A stretch of 64,000 nucleotides of DNA, from contig JAPKAD010000005.1 of NCBI GenBank assembly GCA_028825445.1, positions 62,001-126,000 on the forward strand. The letters are read 5' to 3'. The position numbers and the translations under genes are program-made. Below, piece by piece: positions 1 through 9,881 of this stretch. Origin of the DNA: Octadecabacter sp. (lineage in GTDB: Bacteria > Pseudomonadota > Alphaproteobacteria > Rhodobacterales > Rhodobacteraceae). The notes under the pieces were generated by a model, which saw nothing but the letters and a program-made list of their open reading frames with translations, did no database searches and was not told the DNA's origin. The first letter of the stretch is position 1. Every line of letters starts with the position of its first letter.

Positions 1-728
1 ACTGCAGCGCCCGCCCCGCCTGAGAAGTTTGAAACAGGTGGTGTGCCACTTTGAGTCCAGCGGATTCGCCCCGATGCCAATTCAATAGCCCACGCACGAC
101 CATCACGGGCCACTACATAGGCCAGATCACCAACAATAGTTGGAGCAGATGTGCCGGGTGCATCGAGATCCTGACGCCAGATTTCTGCGCCTGTAGCGGA
201 GTCCAATGCAACAGCTTCGCCGAAGCCGGTAGTGGCCAGCAAAACAGGTCCAGCTACAGCGAGACCGCCGCCCGATGCGTCGCGCAGGTTGTCGGTTGAA
301 GGAATGACGCTGCGAACCCACAGGGTTTTCCCTACGATTGATGTCGCAACGACTTGGCTTTGTGCATCAAGCGTATAAATTGCGCTTGGGGTTATAATCG
401 GATCAGCAGTTATACGAAGGCGACGACTGTTACCTGCACCAATACTATTAGAAAAAAACGGGACAAGGTTCACACCAAGAGCTGGATGGCTAATTATATG
501 AGCCGGACCGCCGTTGCGATGAGTCCAATCGACGTTGATCACCGCGGTAGGCAATGAAATTTGGCGTGTTTGGTTAACAAAGTTAACACTATTAGTCGAT
601 TCACCACGAATATTGAGCCGCTCACCTGTAAGGATAATATCCTGTTCCCCGCAGGCCACCAGCGCCGTTGTAAGCGCTATGACCAAGATTTTCGGCCCTT
701 TAAAGACTGTCAAAATTCTGCCTGTCAC
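1..728 (-). CDS. bamB: BamB-like outer-membrane assembly lipoprotein (PQQ-type beta-propeller), 3' part beyond window edge
   Basis: The frame opens with GTG at 728, six bases after an AGGGG-type ribosome site, and runs without a stop off the left edge (about 242 codons seen). The N-terminus is a lipoprotein signal: a basic start, a hydrophobic stretch and the lipobox LVAC with Cys near residue 26. Downstream come blade-like repeats such as GRAWAIELASGRIRW and ATGAEIWRQDLDAPG, the W-ending pattern of PQQ/quinoprotein-like propellers. BamB is the periplasm-facing lipoprotein of the BAM complex that folds outer-membrane proteins. The upstream YfgM-like gene, 34 bases away on the same strand, matches the usual yfgM-bamB order. 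I infer BamB from propeller plus context; the C-terminal half is not visible. Confidence 0.8.
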   Translation of the reverse strand, partial: MTGRILTVFKGPKILVIALTTALVACGEQDIILTGERLNIRGESTNSVNFVNQTRQISLPTAVINVDWTHRNGGPAHIISHPALGVNLVPFFSNSIGAGNSRRLRITADPIITPSAIYTLDAQSQVVATSIVGKTLWVRSVIPSTDNLRDASGGGLAVAGPVLLATTGFGEAVALDSATGAEIWRQDLDAPGTSAPTIVGDLAYVVARDGRAWAIELASGRIRWTQSGTPPVSNFSGGAGAA

Positions 729-762
729 GTCATTCCCCTTTTCGGGCCGCTTTACGGAGGTC

Positions 763-1452
763 TCAGTTATCAAGCGAATTTGTGGACACAATATCACCCA
801 AAAATGCTTCAATATCACCGCCCAAGGCTACAATCATGCTGAACGCTCTTTCGCGCTGGCCTTGCGTAGCTTCTGCATCTTGGGAAAGAGCTGCAAACTG
901 TGTAAGAGCAGCTTCAACGTCACCATCTTCAACACTTAACAGTGCAAGTTGTTCTTTGGCTACTACACGGAAAGGAGCACCGGCTTCAGCCAAGCCCACC
1001 AGTAATGCACGACGATCTTCAGTTAACAGTATGTTAGATTGAACGATTACGGATTTTAATGCAGCAAGATCACGGTAGATCTGCGGCGCGTTCACATCAT
1101 TAACTACAGAATCAAGCGTACTAGCTGCTCCCATAATATCTTCAGTTTCGGTCAAATCAGCAGCCGCCAACAGCTTAGTTATAGCAGCGGAAGAACCACT
1201 TACTTCTATCGACTGCAATGCAGCAGCGCGTGCTTCATCATCATTAATTTCAAGTGCTGCTAGGATTGCATCACCAGCAGCCTGCGCCACACTTGTCGTT
1301 TGGCCCTTACGAAACTCCGAATATGCAGTGCCGCCAACTATCAGCAAAACAGCTAGAAATGCAATCCAACCATACTTCCGCATGTAACCATATAGCTTGT
1401 CCTTTCGGACTTCTTCAGTGACTTCATCGATGAAGGTTTCAGAGTTGCTCAT
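763..1452 (-). CDS. YfgM-like membrane-anchored tetratricopeptide protein (TPR_21 family)
   Basis: A 229-residue protein with a short charged cytoplasmic start, one membrane segment at about residues 29-47 (GWIAFLAVLLIVGGTAYSEF) and an Ala/Leu-rich helical periplasmic part, the architecture of YfgM/TPR_21 proteins. In Escherichia coli YfgM works with the periplasmic chaperone network near the Sec translocon and its gene lies beside bamB; the same order is seen here. The helical repeats are weakly conserved, so the call rests on topology and neighbourhood as much as on sequence. It is the first gene of a leftward unit whose promoter must lie in the 246-base gap shared with the divergent RND efflux genes. 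Confidence 0.72.
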   Translation of the reverse strand: MSNSETFIDEVTEEVRKDKLYGYMRKYGWIAFLAVLLIVGGTAYSEFRKGQTTSVAQAAGDAILAALEINDDEARAAALQSIEVSGSSAAITKLLAAADLTETEDIMGAASTLDSVVNDVNAPQIYRDLAALKSVIVQSNILLTEDRRALLVGLAEAGAPFRVVAKEQLALLSVEDGDVEAALTQFAALSQDAEATQGQRERAFSMIVALGGDIEAFLGDIVSTNSLDN

Positions 1453-1626
1453 TGCGCCCTCGCCTAGTTTCGCAACACTCTTATCGCGAAGCTGCCAGCG
1501 GGGACAAGAGCCACCCAGTTATGCGTTGAGATAAATTGCGCCTAAGACACGCCTCATTTTGGTGAATGCACCAAGGTAATGACCTTTAACATTTCAGTCT
1601 TGCTGAGGGTTTAAACTTTCTTTAAT

Positions 1627-1644
1627 CTAAACCGATCAGTTTAG
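1627..1644. promoter_or_regulatory. Inverted repeat upstream of the RND efflux genes, candidate operator
   Basis: Arms CTAAAC and GTTTAG flank a 6-base centre (CGATCA), giving an 18-base dyad 55 bases before the adaptor start codon, in the divergent 1453-1698 spacer. TetR- and MarR-type repressors often bind such dyads in front of RND pumps, but no regulator gene is adjacent, so the role is inference only. Confidence 0.3.
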
Positions 1645-1698
1645 CGTAATAAAAAAACAAGATTAAGAAACCAATATTTTAATTGCGAGACCTAACTT

Positions 1699-2928
1699 AT
1701 GCGAATTATGCCCTTGTTAACTGCCATCATCGTGTCGATTGCACTATATGCTCTCGTGTTTGAAAGGGAATCATTGCTGTCTTTTGCGCAAGTGGAATCA
1801 GATATTGAACAACCTATAGACGACACAGCCTTAATTAACTTAATCAGTGTTGTGATTATGTCTTCGCAAGCTACTACGGTGGACAGTGCTGTTATACTGC
1901 GCGGCCGCACTGAAGCTGCACGGCAAGTAACTGTCGCTTCAGAAACCTCAGGCCTTGTGATATCAGAACCAATTCGAAAAGGCGCATTCGTCCAAACAGG
2001 AGATCTATTGTGTCAACTTGATCCTGGCACCCGCGCCGCGCAATTAGCTGAAAGCAAAGCACTTTTGGCTGAAGCTAGAGGACGCATTCCCGAAGCCCAA
2101 GCAACCGTCATGGAGGCAAACGCCCGTGTGCGCGAAGCTGAAATTAACGTAAATGTCGCCCGCCGACTCGCTGAAGATGGCTTTGCATCTGAAACCCGTC
2201 TAATCAGCGTCGAAGCCACACTCGAGGCAGCAAATGCTGGGGTGCAACGCGCCTCTAGCCAAGTAATCTCTGCACAAGCGGGTATTGAAGGGGCGCAAGC
2301 CAGCGTGGCTGCGATAATGCGTGAAATTGAGCGTTTAAACATCACTGCACCTTTCTCCGGCTTGCTTGAAAGCGACACGAGCGAGCTTGGTTCACTTATG
2401 CAGCCCGGCGCACCATGCGCCACAATTATTCAACTTGACCCAATTAAACTTGTAGGTTTTGTGCCCGAAGCTGACGTTAGCCAAATCACAGTTGGCGCTA
2501 TGGCTGGCGCACAGCTAACCACAGGTCAAGAAGTCGTTGGCCAAGTGACTTTTCTGTCGCGATCAGCAGACGAATTAACCCGCACGTTCCGTGTTGAAAT
2601 CCGAGTGCCAAACGTCGATCAACGCATTGGCGACGGGCAAACTGCTGAAATCATTGTCGCATCAGACGGATATATGGCGCATCTACTGCCAGCTTCGTCG
2701 CTTACTCTTAATAATAATGGCACAATAGGAATTCGTGCTGTCGTCAAAAATGATAAAAACAACCAAGATTTTGCGCAATTTATGCCCGTGAGTATCATTC
2801 GCGACACCATTGATGGAATTTGGGTCACAGGCCTGCCTGATAAAGTTGATGTGATTGTAGTTGGACAAGAATACGTCATCGACGGCGTACCCGTAATTGC
2901 GACCATGCGTCAGGAGACTGGCAAATGA
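1699..2928 (+). CDS. RND efflux periplasmic adaptor (membrane fusion protein)
   Basis: A 409-residue HlyD/AcrA-type adaptor that would bridge the inner-membrane pump to an outer-membrane channel. An N-terminal hydrophobic anchor (about residues 4-20, no lipobox) is followed by a lipoyl-like half motif (PIRKGAFVQTGDLLCQLDP, about residues 91-110), a long Ala/Glu-rich alpha-helical hairpin (about residues 113-210), the second lipoyl half with the typical ITAPFSG turn, and a beta-barrel. It overlaps the permease gene by four bases (ATGA), so the two are almost certainly co-translated. No outer-membrane TolC-like gene is present in the window, so the pump must borrow one from elsewhere. Substrates cannot be deduced. 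Confidence 0.9.
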   Translation: MRIMPLLTAIIVSIALYALVFERESLLSFAQVESDIEQPIDDTALINLISVVIMSSQATTVDSAVILRGRTEAARQVTVASETSGLVISEPIRKGAFVQTGDLLCQLDPGTRAAQLAESKALLAEARGRIPEAQATVMEANARVREAEINVNVARRLAEDGFASETRLISVEATLEAANAGVQRASSQVISAQAGIEGAQASVAAIMREIERLNITAPFSGLLESDTSELGSLMQPGAPCATIIQLDPIKLVGFVPEADVSQITVGAMAGAQLTTGQEVVGQVTFLSRSADELTRTFRVEIRVPNVDQRIGDGQTAEIIVASDGYMAHLLPASSLTLNNNGTIGIRAVVKNDKNNQDFAQFMPVSIIRDTIDGIWVTGLPDKVDVIVVGQEYVIDGVPVIATMRQETGK

Positions 2929-5900
2929 TCAAAATTGTAGATATTGCTGCCGCGCGAGCGCGAATGGTTATAGCCTTCATCGTTTTGTCGCTTTTAGCGG
3001 GTGGATTTTCTTATTATTCTTTGCCTAAAGAAGGTGAACCAGACATTGAAATTCCGGTCATCTTCGTATCCGTTCCCTTCCCCGGCATTTCAGCTGAAGA
3101 TTCTGAAGCACTGCTTGTCCAGCCAATGGAAGCTGAATTGCAAGATCTTGACGGGTTGAAAACTATGACCGCAACTGCGGCCGAAGGTTACGCAGGTGTA
3201 GCTTTGGAATTCGATTTCGGCTGGAACAAGACAGAAACCATGGCCGATATCCGCGACGCGATGAACACCGTCGAAAGTCAGTTCCCTGATGGATCAGATA
3301 ACTATTCTATTAATGAAATTAACTTTTCAGAATTTCCAATCATCATTGTCAACCTAACTGGTAATGTTCCCGAACGAACGCTTATACAAGTAGCTGAAGA
3401 TTTGCAGGAAGTCGTTGAAAGTATTGATGGTGTGCTTGAAGCCGCGCTCACAGGTCAACGCGCCGAGATGATTGAAGTCGTAATTGATCCTCTAAAACTC
3501 GAGGTCTACAATGTTACAGCTAGCGAGTTAATCAACGTCGTTAGTCAAAACAACCTGCTGATCGCCGCTGGAGAAGTTGAAACAGAACAAGGGTCTTTTG
3601 CTGTCAAAATTCCGTCAAGCTTTGATGAACCGCGCGACATTTACAACTTACCAGTCAAAACCAATGGTGACCGTATTATCACTCTTGGCGATCTTGCCGA
3701 AATCAGTCTGACGTTCGAAGACCGCGCCAGCACAGCGCGATTTAACGGCACCACAACAGTAGCGTTGCAAGTGGTCAAACGCCGTGGCTTCAACCTGATC
3801 GACACCGCGCAAGAAGTCCGCGACGCGATTGACGTCGAAGTCGCTGCGTGGCCGCAAGATTTGAAAGACGCCGTGCAGGTTGGCCTTTCTAATGATCAAT
3901 CACGCAACGTCGATTCCATGGTCCGCCAGCTTGAAGGATCAGTTTTGACCGCCATCGCACTGGTGATGATTGTGGTACTTGCAACATTAGGCACACGGCC
4001 CGCGTTATTGGTAGGCTTTGCTATTCCAACGTCGTTCCTGCTGTGTTTTGCATTTCTTGCGGTAATGGGTGTGACTATTTCTAACATAGTTATGTTTGGT
4101 CTGATACTTGCGGTGGGAATGTTAGTAGACGGTGCCATTGTGGTGGTCGAGTACGCAGACAAACGCATTAAAGACGGGGCGGGCCCTATGGAAGCCTATA
4201 CGGATGCCGCCAAACGTATGTTCTGGCCCGTCGTATCCTCCACCGCGACGACACTGTGTGCATTTTTACCCATGCTCTTTTGGCCCGGTGTGCCAGGACA
4301 ATTCATGGGCATGCTGCCTGTGACAATTATCTTTGTTCTATCAGCATCCTTGATTGTTGCGCTCATTTACCTCCCCGTTATGGGTGGAGTCACTGGGCGC
4401 ATGTCAAGCGCATTTGGCAGCTTGTCTGAAGTCCTCAAAGCTCGCTTGCCATGGTTTGTGAACGCCCTGCTGGTACCACCTGCAATCATGATTGTATTCA
4501 CGGGTGCAATGATGACATTAAACCCCGGCTACCTGAGCGGTGAGCAAGTCCAAGATGGTGGTTTTTTTGCCGCGCTACCAGGGGTGATCATATTCATGTT
4601 GGGAGGAGTGGCCGTGTCAATCACCCTCGGTGCTGCAAAAATAGAGCTTCGTGCAAAACGCATCAAGGCAGGCTATCGACGCACCCTATTTGGCCGCTTT
4701 ATCCATTTTATTGCGGGCAATCCAATTATGCCTATCGTGTCCATCGTCGGTATCATCTTTCTGGTCTATTCGACTTTTATTTTTTTTGGAACCAACAACA
4801 ATGGCGTTGAATTTTTCGTTGAAAATGAACCAGAACAGGCAATTGTATACGTCCAAGCCCGCGGCAATTTATCAATTGAGGAAAAAGACATCCTTGTACG
4901 CCAAGTCGAAACCATTACTTTGCAAGAACCTGGCATACAGTCCGTGTTTGCCTTCGCTGGCGAGGGTGGTTTGAACCAAAATACCGCTGGTGCTAGTGGT
5001 CCAAAAGACGCCATTGGTCAGTTACAAATCGAGCTGATCCCATGGGATGACCGCCCAGCATTTGCGCGCGCTAACAACATTGATTTAGCTAAGTTGGATG
5101 GTGATTTGGTAATCACGCGCCTACAAAATGCCCTCGATACGATACCAGGAATCCGCACCGAAATACTAAACCTGTCGATGGGTCCAGGTGCTGCAAAACC
5201 AGTGCATCTACGTCTATCAGGTGATAACTGGGATGAATTGCGCGCGGCAGCTTCACTTGCGCGCGACCAGTTTGACAACACCGAGGGCCTAACCTTAATT
5301 GAAGACAGCCGCCCCCTCCCCGGCATTGACTGGGAAATTACTGTCGATGTGCAAAAAGCTGGGCGTTACGGTGCCAATGTTGCCGCTGTCGGTGGTATGG
5401 TGCAACTGGTTACAAGGGGAATTTTACTTGACACGATGCGAGTTGCCTCATCAGACGAAGAAATTGAAATTCGTGTGCGCCTGCCCGAAGCTGATCGCGT
5501 ACTTTCAACGCTAGACTCGCTGCGCGTGCGTACTTCATCGGGCCTTGTACCACTGTCCAATTTCATAACACGCACACCAGTACCCAAACTGTCACAAATT
5601 GATCGGATCGAACAAAACCGATACTTTGATGTAAAGGCAGATGTTACGCCAAACTTATTTAAACTTGTAACTGGTGAAGAAGAAGAATTAACTATTTTCG
5701 GACTCTTCAAAGAGGTTCAGGAAGGAGATAAAATTCCTGAAACGGGATCTCGCCTAATAATGGAAAATAATATTATTTATGAAGTTGTTAAATTGGAAAA
5801 TTCAGTAACAAAATCTGAAGTTCTACAAGCAATTTCAGAGGGAATTGTTCGCGTAGTGGCCGTCAACGGCAACGAACGCATTACGACAATAGCCGAATGG

Positions 5901-6686
5901 CTTGACACAAGCCCTTTTCCTGCATCAGTCCGACATGAATGGACTGGTGACCAAGAAGACCAGGCTGAATCCGGTGCATTTCTAGCCAAGGCTTTTGTGG
6001 GTGCATTGGGCTTGATGTTTATTATCCTGCTGGCGCAATTCAACTCGGTATATAATTCCATCCTCGTGCTGCTCGCCGTGATCTTGTCTACCACAGGTGT
6101 GCTAATTGGCATGTTGATGATGGATCAGGCGTTTTCGATTATCATGACTGGCACGGGTATAGTGGCACTTGCGGGCATAGTGGTAAACAACAACATTGTG
6201 TTGATAGACACCTATCAAGAATACGAACGCTACATGCCACGCACCGAAGCAATAACGCGCACAGCCGAAGACCGCATTCGTCCAGTCTTACTGACGACAA
6301 TTACCACTATGGCAGGCCTTTCACCGATGATGTTCGGTCTTAGCCTCGACTTCATTGGCGGCGGATATTCTGTTGACAGCCCAACTTCACTTTGGTGGAA
6401 ACAATTAGCAACTGCAGTGGTATTTGGCCTTGGTATAGCAACAGTTCTTACGCTGGTTTTCACCCCGTCCATGCTGGCCCTGCGAGTCTGGTTCACAACT
6501 TATGCGCGCTGGGGTGCTCAGCTCTTGTCCAAGATTTCAATGGGGAAATCCAGCCGCGCGGCGCAAGACTGGGCACTGAGCCGTGAGGCTAAACAAGTTA
6601 AGGCCCCAGAAATTATCTGGGATGATCCAGATGAAGCCCCACTAACTTTGATGGTACCAGCCACAGTCATAAAAGCAGCTGAGTAA
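2925..6686 (+). CDS. RND family efflux permease (AcrB/MMPL-type inner-membrane pump)
   Basis: A 1253-residue proton-driven efflux pump, longer than AcrB (about 1050). The N-terminus (GEPDIEIPVIFVSVPFPG) is typical for RND pumps, with membrane blocks near residues 340-490 and 1020-1190 separated by large periplasmic loops. In the fourth helix the AcrB-type Asp-Asp pair reads Asp-Gly (GMLVDGAIVVVE), and the TM10 position of the AcrB lysine is Asn (VVNNNIVLID). A segment at about residues 905-980 is rich in Glu, Lys and Ile and its DNA (about 5645-5860) is visibly more AT-rich than its flanks, suggesting an in-frame insertion. No downstream partner gene follows; the next 1.4 kb is non-coding. 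Drug or metabolite specificity is unknown. Confidence 0.9.
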   Translation: MIKIVDIAAARARMVIAFIVLSLLAGGFSYYSLPKEGEPDIEIPVIFVSVPFPGISAEDSEALLVQPMEAELQDLDGLKTMTATAAEGYAGVALEFDFGWNKTETMADIRDAMNTVESQFPDGSDNYSINEINFSEFPIIIVNLTGNVPERTLIQVAEDLQEVVESIDGVLEAALTGQRAEMIEVVIDPLKLEVYNVTASELINVVSQNNLLIAAGEVETEQGSFAVKIPSSFDEPRDIYNLPVKTNGDRIITLGDLAEISLTFEDRASTARFNGTTTVALQVVKRRGFNLIDTAQEVRDAIDVEVAAWPQDLKDAVQVGLSNDQSRNVDSMVRQLEGSVLTAIALVMIVVLATLGTRPALLVGFAIPTSFLLCFAFLAVMGVTISNIVMFGLILAVGMLVDGAIVVVEYADKRIKDGAGPMEAYTDAAKRMFWPVVSSTATTLCAFLPMLFWPGVPGQFMGMLPVTIIFVLSASLIVALIYLPVMGGVTGRMSSAFGSLSEVLKARLPWFVNALLVPPAIMIVFTGAMMTLNPGYLSGEQVQDGGFFAALPGVIIFMLGGVAVSITLGAAKIELRAKRIKAGYRRTLFGRFIHFIAGNPIMPIVSIVGIIFLVYSTFIFFGTNNNGVEFFVENEPEQAIVYVQARGNLSIEEKDILVRQVETITLQEPGIQSVFAFAGEGGLNQNTAGASGPKDAIGQLQIELIPWDDRPAFARANNIDLAKLDGDLVITRLQNALDTIPGIRTEILNLSMGPGAAKPVHLRLSGDNWDELRAAASLARDQFDNTEGLTLIEDSRPLPGIDWEITVDVQKAGRYGANVAAVGGMVQLVTRGILLDTMRVASSDEEIEIRVRLPEADRVLSTLDSLRVRTSSGLVPLSNFITRTPVPKLSQIDRIEQNRYFDVKADVTPNLFKLVTGEEEELTIFGLFKEVQEGDKIPETGSRLIMENNIIYEVVKLENSVTKSEVLQAISEGIVRVVAVNGNERITTIAEWLDTSPFPASVRHEWTGDQEDQAESGAFLAKAFVGALGLMFIILLAQFNSVYNSILVLLAVILSTTGVLIGMLMMDQAFSIIMTGTGIVALAGIVVNNNIVLIDTYQEYERYMPRTEAITRTAEDRIRPVLLTTITTMAGLSPMMFGLSLDFIGGGYSVDSPTSLWWKQLATAVVFGLGIATVLTLVFTPSMLALRVWFTTYARWGAQLLSKISMGKSSRAAQDWALSREAKQVKAPEIIWDDPDEAPLTLMVPATVIKAAE

Positions 6687-8063
6687 CTCCAAGACACTCA
6701 TAGATTCTGGCACAAATCCGCTCAAAACTAGCACAAACCTCACTAAATGCAGCAGCAATAATATGGCAAAAGTCCATCGCAAAAAAATATGCAAGCATCA
6801 TGTTAGCGTTGTTGTGCTACATCTCCGCCTTTATGGTCCTTTGGTGAGCAACAGTACTGCTACCTTAAATCACATTGGTGTTTCCTGCCAACTTTCAGCA
6901 CGAGTGCGCTCATTGCAGACATTTTAAAACAGTTTTTTCAAGTTAAGGACTACTGACTGGCGACGATGGTATCATTTTAGAAATGAAGTTCCAAATTCTG
7001 CGAGATGATGTCAGCGGTTACATTTACAGGTTGGTTAAAAATATTTAAACGCCCAAATAGTTTGCCCCAGTAACGATTGCGCATGGCAGAGAATTCCATC
7101 TAAATGCGGCCCTTGATGCAGCGCAACATGTTTGAAATGGACAACTCTAGTTGGATTTACAGGATCATCTACAAATAATCGCATTCCCACAGATTTCACG
7201 ATATAGATGCCTATTTTAGCGCAATTTTGCATGATAATTTTATGTATTAGCTCTCACATCACACCCTGCCAATACTTATACTTATAATTTGGGAGCATTT
7301 CTGCATAAAATCAGAGGCGAAATCAGTCATAGATTCTGAGAAGGTATTCAACTGCAAAACAGAATTTTTATTTATTATTTAAAATTTAAAATTTAAATTA
7401 TCGGCTAAGTCGGTACTTTAGTAATTGTGCCACCGTATCTAACGCTTCGCATGTCACACATCGCTCACCACTCTCACACGAACGATCTCGACCAAGACAC
7501 TGAATTGGCGGGCTATACATAACCCCGAAATTAGATGAATTTTTGCATGGTACCTGAGCATAGCGCTAAATTTTGAAGTAAAATTGCAAACATTTTGGGA
7601 TAATAAAAATGACACCTTAGATCCAGCCATTTCTAACAGTTTCAATTATACACTTTCAACCAAAAGCCAACTGTTAATCGCATTTATGCTGCAATGGCAC
7701 TTTGCACGCTTATCGTAAGTCCCATCACAATCTTAATATGAGCACTACAGCTGACCCTCAGATTTATAGTCTTAAATATGCACCTCTTGGATAACTACGG
7801 ATGCTTTCCTTATGTTTTGAAAGATCTCATAAAGTTAGTGAACCTGTTGATCAGATTTCTGGTTTAGAACATACCAAATCATTCAGAACAGGACGCTTAT
7901 CTAAACGTGCAGTCCCACAAAATACCAAATTTTAACGTGGCAGCAGGACCGCGCTTAAAAGACAAAACGATTAGCTACTTGGCTTTCACAAAACTTATAC
8001 CACCTCTATAAAATAATGGACACAGAACGGGCCTTCTGTGCAAAGCCCCGCAACGAACCCTGA
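6687..8063. other. Non-coding AT-rich spacer between RND permease and ABC exporter
   Basis: No frame here has a ribosome site, codon bias and recognisable protein together. The two genes point toward each other, so only terminators would be expected; I see no strong GC-rich hairpin followed by T residues. The longest open runs, on the minus strand at 7035-7232 and 7454-7645, give protein text without family features and are of a length expected by chance at this composition. A short plus-strand run at 6697-6846 ends in a hydrophobic stretch (ASIMLALLCYISAFMVLW) but lacks a plausible start. A small AT-only tandem repeat sits at 7378-7398. Confidence 0.6.
7378..7398. repeat. Short AT-only tandem repeat
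   Basis: Three nearly identical 7-base units of TTTAAAA type follow each other, the last ending in T. It lies in non-coding DNA with no known role. Confidence 0.5.
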
Positions 8064-9881
8064 TCAAGCCACCTTTTTATCCTGCTGCTGGCGATGCCAA
8101 AGCTGCGCATAACGACCGTTTACCACCAGCAACGCGTCATGAGTTCCTTGTTCAACTATAACACCGTCCTCAAGCACAACAATCCTGTCAGCATCCGCGA
8201 TCGTACTCAATCGGTGGGCAATCGTTAAAACTGTGCGTCCCTGCCCCATTGCTTTTAGTTCGATTTGGATTTCGCCTTCGGTGACAGTATCCAGTGCACT
8301 TGTTGCTTCATCAAGGATCAGAATCGGCGGATCTTTTAGCAAAGTACGCGCAATACCAACGCGTTGCTTTTCGCCACCCGATAATTTTAATCCACGTTCG
8401 CCAACAGTCGTTTCATATCCGTCGGGCAGGCTTTCAATAAAGTCATGAATCTTTGCCGCTTTCGCCGACGCTTTAATATCTTCAAAACTGGCACCAACGC
8501 GTCCATAAGCGATGTTGTACCGGATCGTGTCGTTAAACAGCACCGTGTCCTGAGGCACGACGCCAATCTGGTCATGCAGACTTTCCTGCGTCACATCACG
8601 AATGTCTTGACCGTCAATCCTTATGGTCCCTTCACCAACGTCATAAAACCGGAATAACAACCGCCCTATCGTGGATTTACCAGACCCCGATGACCCGACA
8701 ATTGCTACGGTCTGACCAGCTAGTATAAAAAGATCGACACCCTTTAAAATGGGTCGCACCGTATCATAGCCAAAGAACACCCCGTCAAAAACCACTTCGC
8801 CACCTTGAACTTTTAGAACCTTTGCATCGAGTTTGTCGTACACTTCGGCTGGTTGCCCAAGCAGTGTAAACATATCCCCCATATCGATCAGGGCTTGGCG
8901 GATTTCACGATACACGGTGCCCAAAAAATTTAGTGGCATGGTGATCTGGATCATGTAGGCATTAACCATAACGAAATCACCAACAGTCAAAACGCCATTC
9001 TGTACACCTACAGCGGCCATAACCATGATACCAACAAGGCCGCCAGTTATCAGCACCGATTGTCCAAAGTTCAAAAATGCAAGCGAGTAAGACGTTTTTA
9101 ATGCGGCGGCGACATATTGTTCCATTGCACCGTCGTAGCGATGAGCCTCAAAATCCTCAGCACCAAAATACTTTACAGTCTCAAAATTTAGTAGGGAGTC
9201 GATTGCCTTTTGGTTTGCGTCAGTATCCTGATCATTCATCTCTTTGCGAATTTTTACCCGCCATTCGGTAACTGTAAATGTGAACCAAATATAAAGTGAA
9301 ATAGTGCCCACAACGACTGCCAAGTACCAAAAGTCAAATAAGAAAAACAAAATGATTGCGATCATAACTAGCTCAAGAATTAGTGGTCCGATGCTGAACA
9401 ACAAGAAACGCAGTAAAAAATCTACTCCCTTCACCCCACGTTCGATAATTCGGCTTAATCCACCAGTTTTACGGGTAATGTGATAGCGAAGGGATAAACG
9501 GTGAATGTGTGTAAATGTTTCTAATGCCAGCGCGCGCAGCGCTCGTTGTCCGACACGCGCAAAAATCACATCACGCAGCTGCTGAAAGCCAACGTTCATC
9601 AAGCGGACAAATCCATAGGCTACTGTCAGACCAACCGCACCAATTGCCAGCATTGACGCCGAACCCTCACCTGAAAGCGCATCAACTGCGCCTTTGTACA
9701 AAATTGGGGTACCTACGGCGATTAATTTGGCGACAAAAAGCACTGCCATAGCCGCCACTACGCGCTTTTTAACCCAAAGTTCATCATCAGGCCACAGGTA
9801 CGGGATTACGCGTTTGACTACGTTCCAGCCTTCCACTTTAGTGTTATCGAGGTTGGCAGACGTTTTGGTCGCACGGCGCAT
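8064..9881 (-). CDS. ABC transporter, fused permease and ATPase, Atm1/HMT1 type
   Basis: A half-transporter of about 605 residues with an N-terminal six-helix exporter domain and a C-terminal nucleotide-binding domain. Walker A (GSSGSGKST) lies near residue 395, the signature LSGGEKQRVG near 497, Walker B with LILDEATSALD near 520, and the switch His in IAHRLSTI. The N-terminal text (WNVVKRVIPYLWPDDELWVKKRVV) and the intra-membrane pattern fit the ABCB7/Atm1/HMT1 family, which exports glutathione-linked or sulfur-containing compounds connected with iron-sulfur maturation and metal tolerance. I chose ATG 9881 because homologues begin there; a further 62 in-frame codons upstream look non-conserved. 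It stands alone, so substrate is inferred from family only. Confidence 0.88.
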   Translation of the reverse strand: MRRATKTSANLDNTKVEGWNVVKRVIPYLWPDDELWVKKRVVAAMAVLFVAKLIAVGTPILYKGAVDALSGEGSASMLAIGAVGLTVAYGFVRLMNVGFQQLRDVIFARVGQRALRALALETFTHIHRLSLRYHITRKTGGLSRIIERGVKGVDFLLRFLLFSIGPLILELVMIAIILFFLFDFWYLAVVVGTISLYIWFTFTVTEWRVKIRKEMNDQDTDANQKAIDSLLNFETVKYFGAEDFEAHRYDGAMEQYVAAALKTSYSLAFLNFGQSVLITGGLVGIMVMAAVGVQNGVLTVGDFVMVNAYMIQITMPLNFLGTVYREIRQALIDMGDMFTLLGQPAEVYDKLDAKVLKVQGGEVVFDGVFFGYDTVRPILKGVDLFILAGQTVAIVGSSGSGKSTIGRLLFRFYDVGEGTIRIDGQDIRDVTQESLHDQIGVVPQDTVLFNDTIRYNIAYGRVGASFEDIKASAKAAKIHDFIESLPDGYETTVGERGLKLSGGEKQRVGIARTLLKDPPILILDEATSALDTVTEGEIQIELKAMGQGRTVLTIAHRLSTIADADRIVVLEDGVIVEQGTHDALLVVNGRYAQLWHRQQQDKKVA

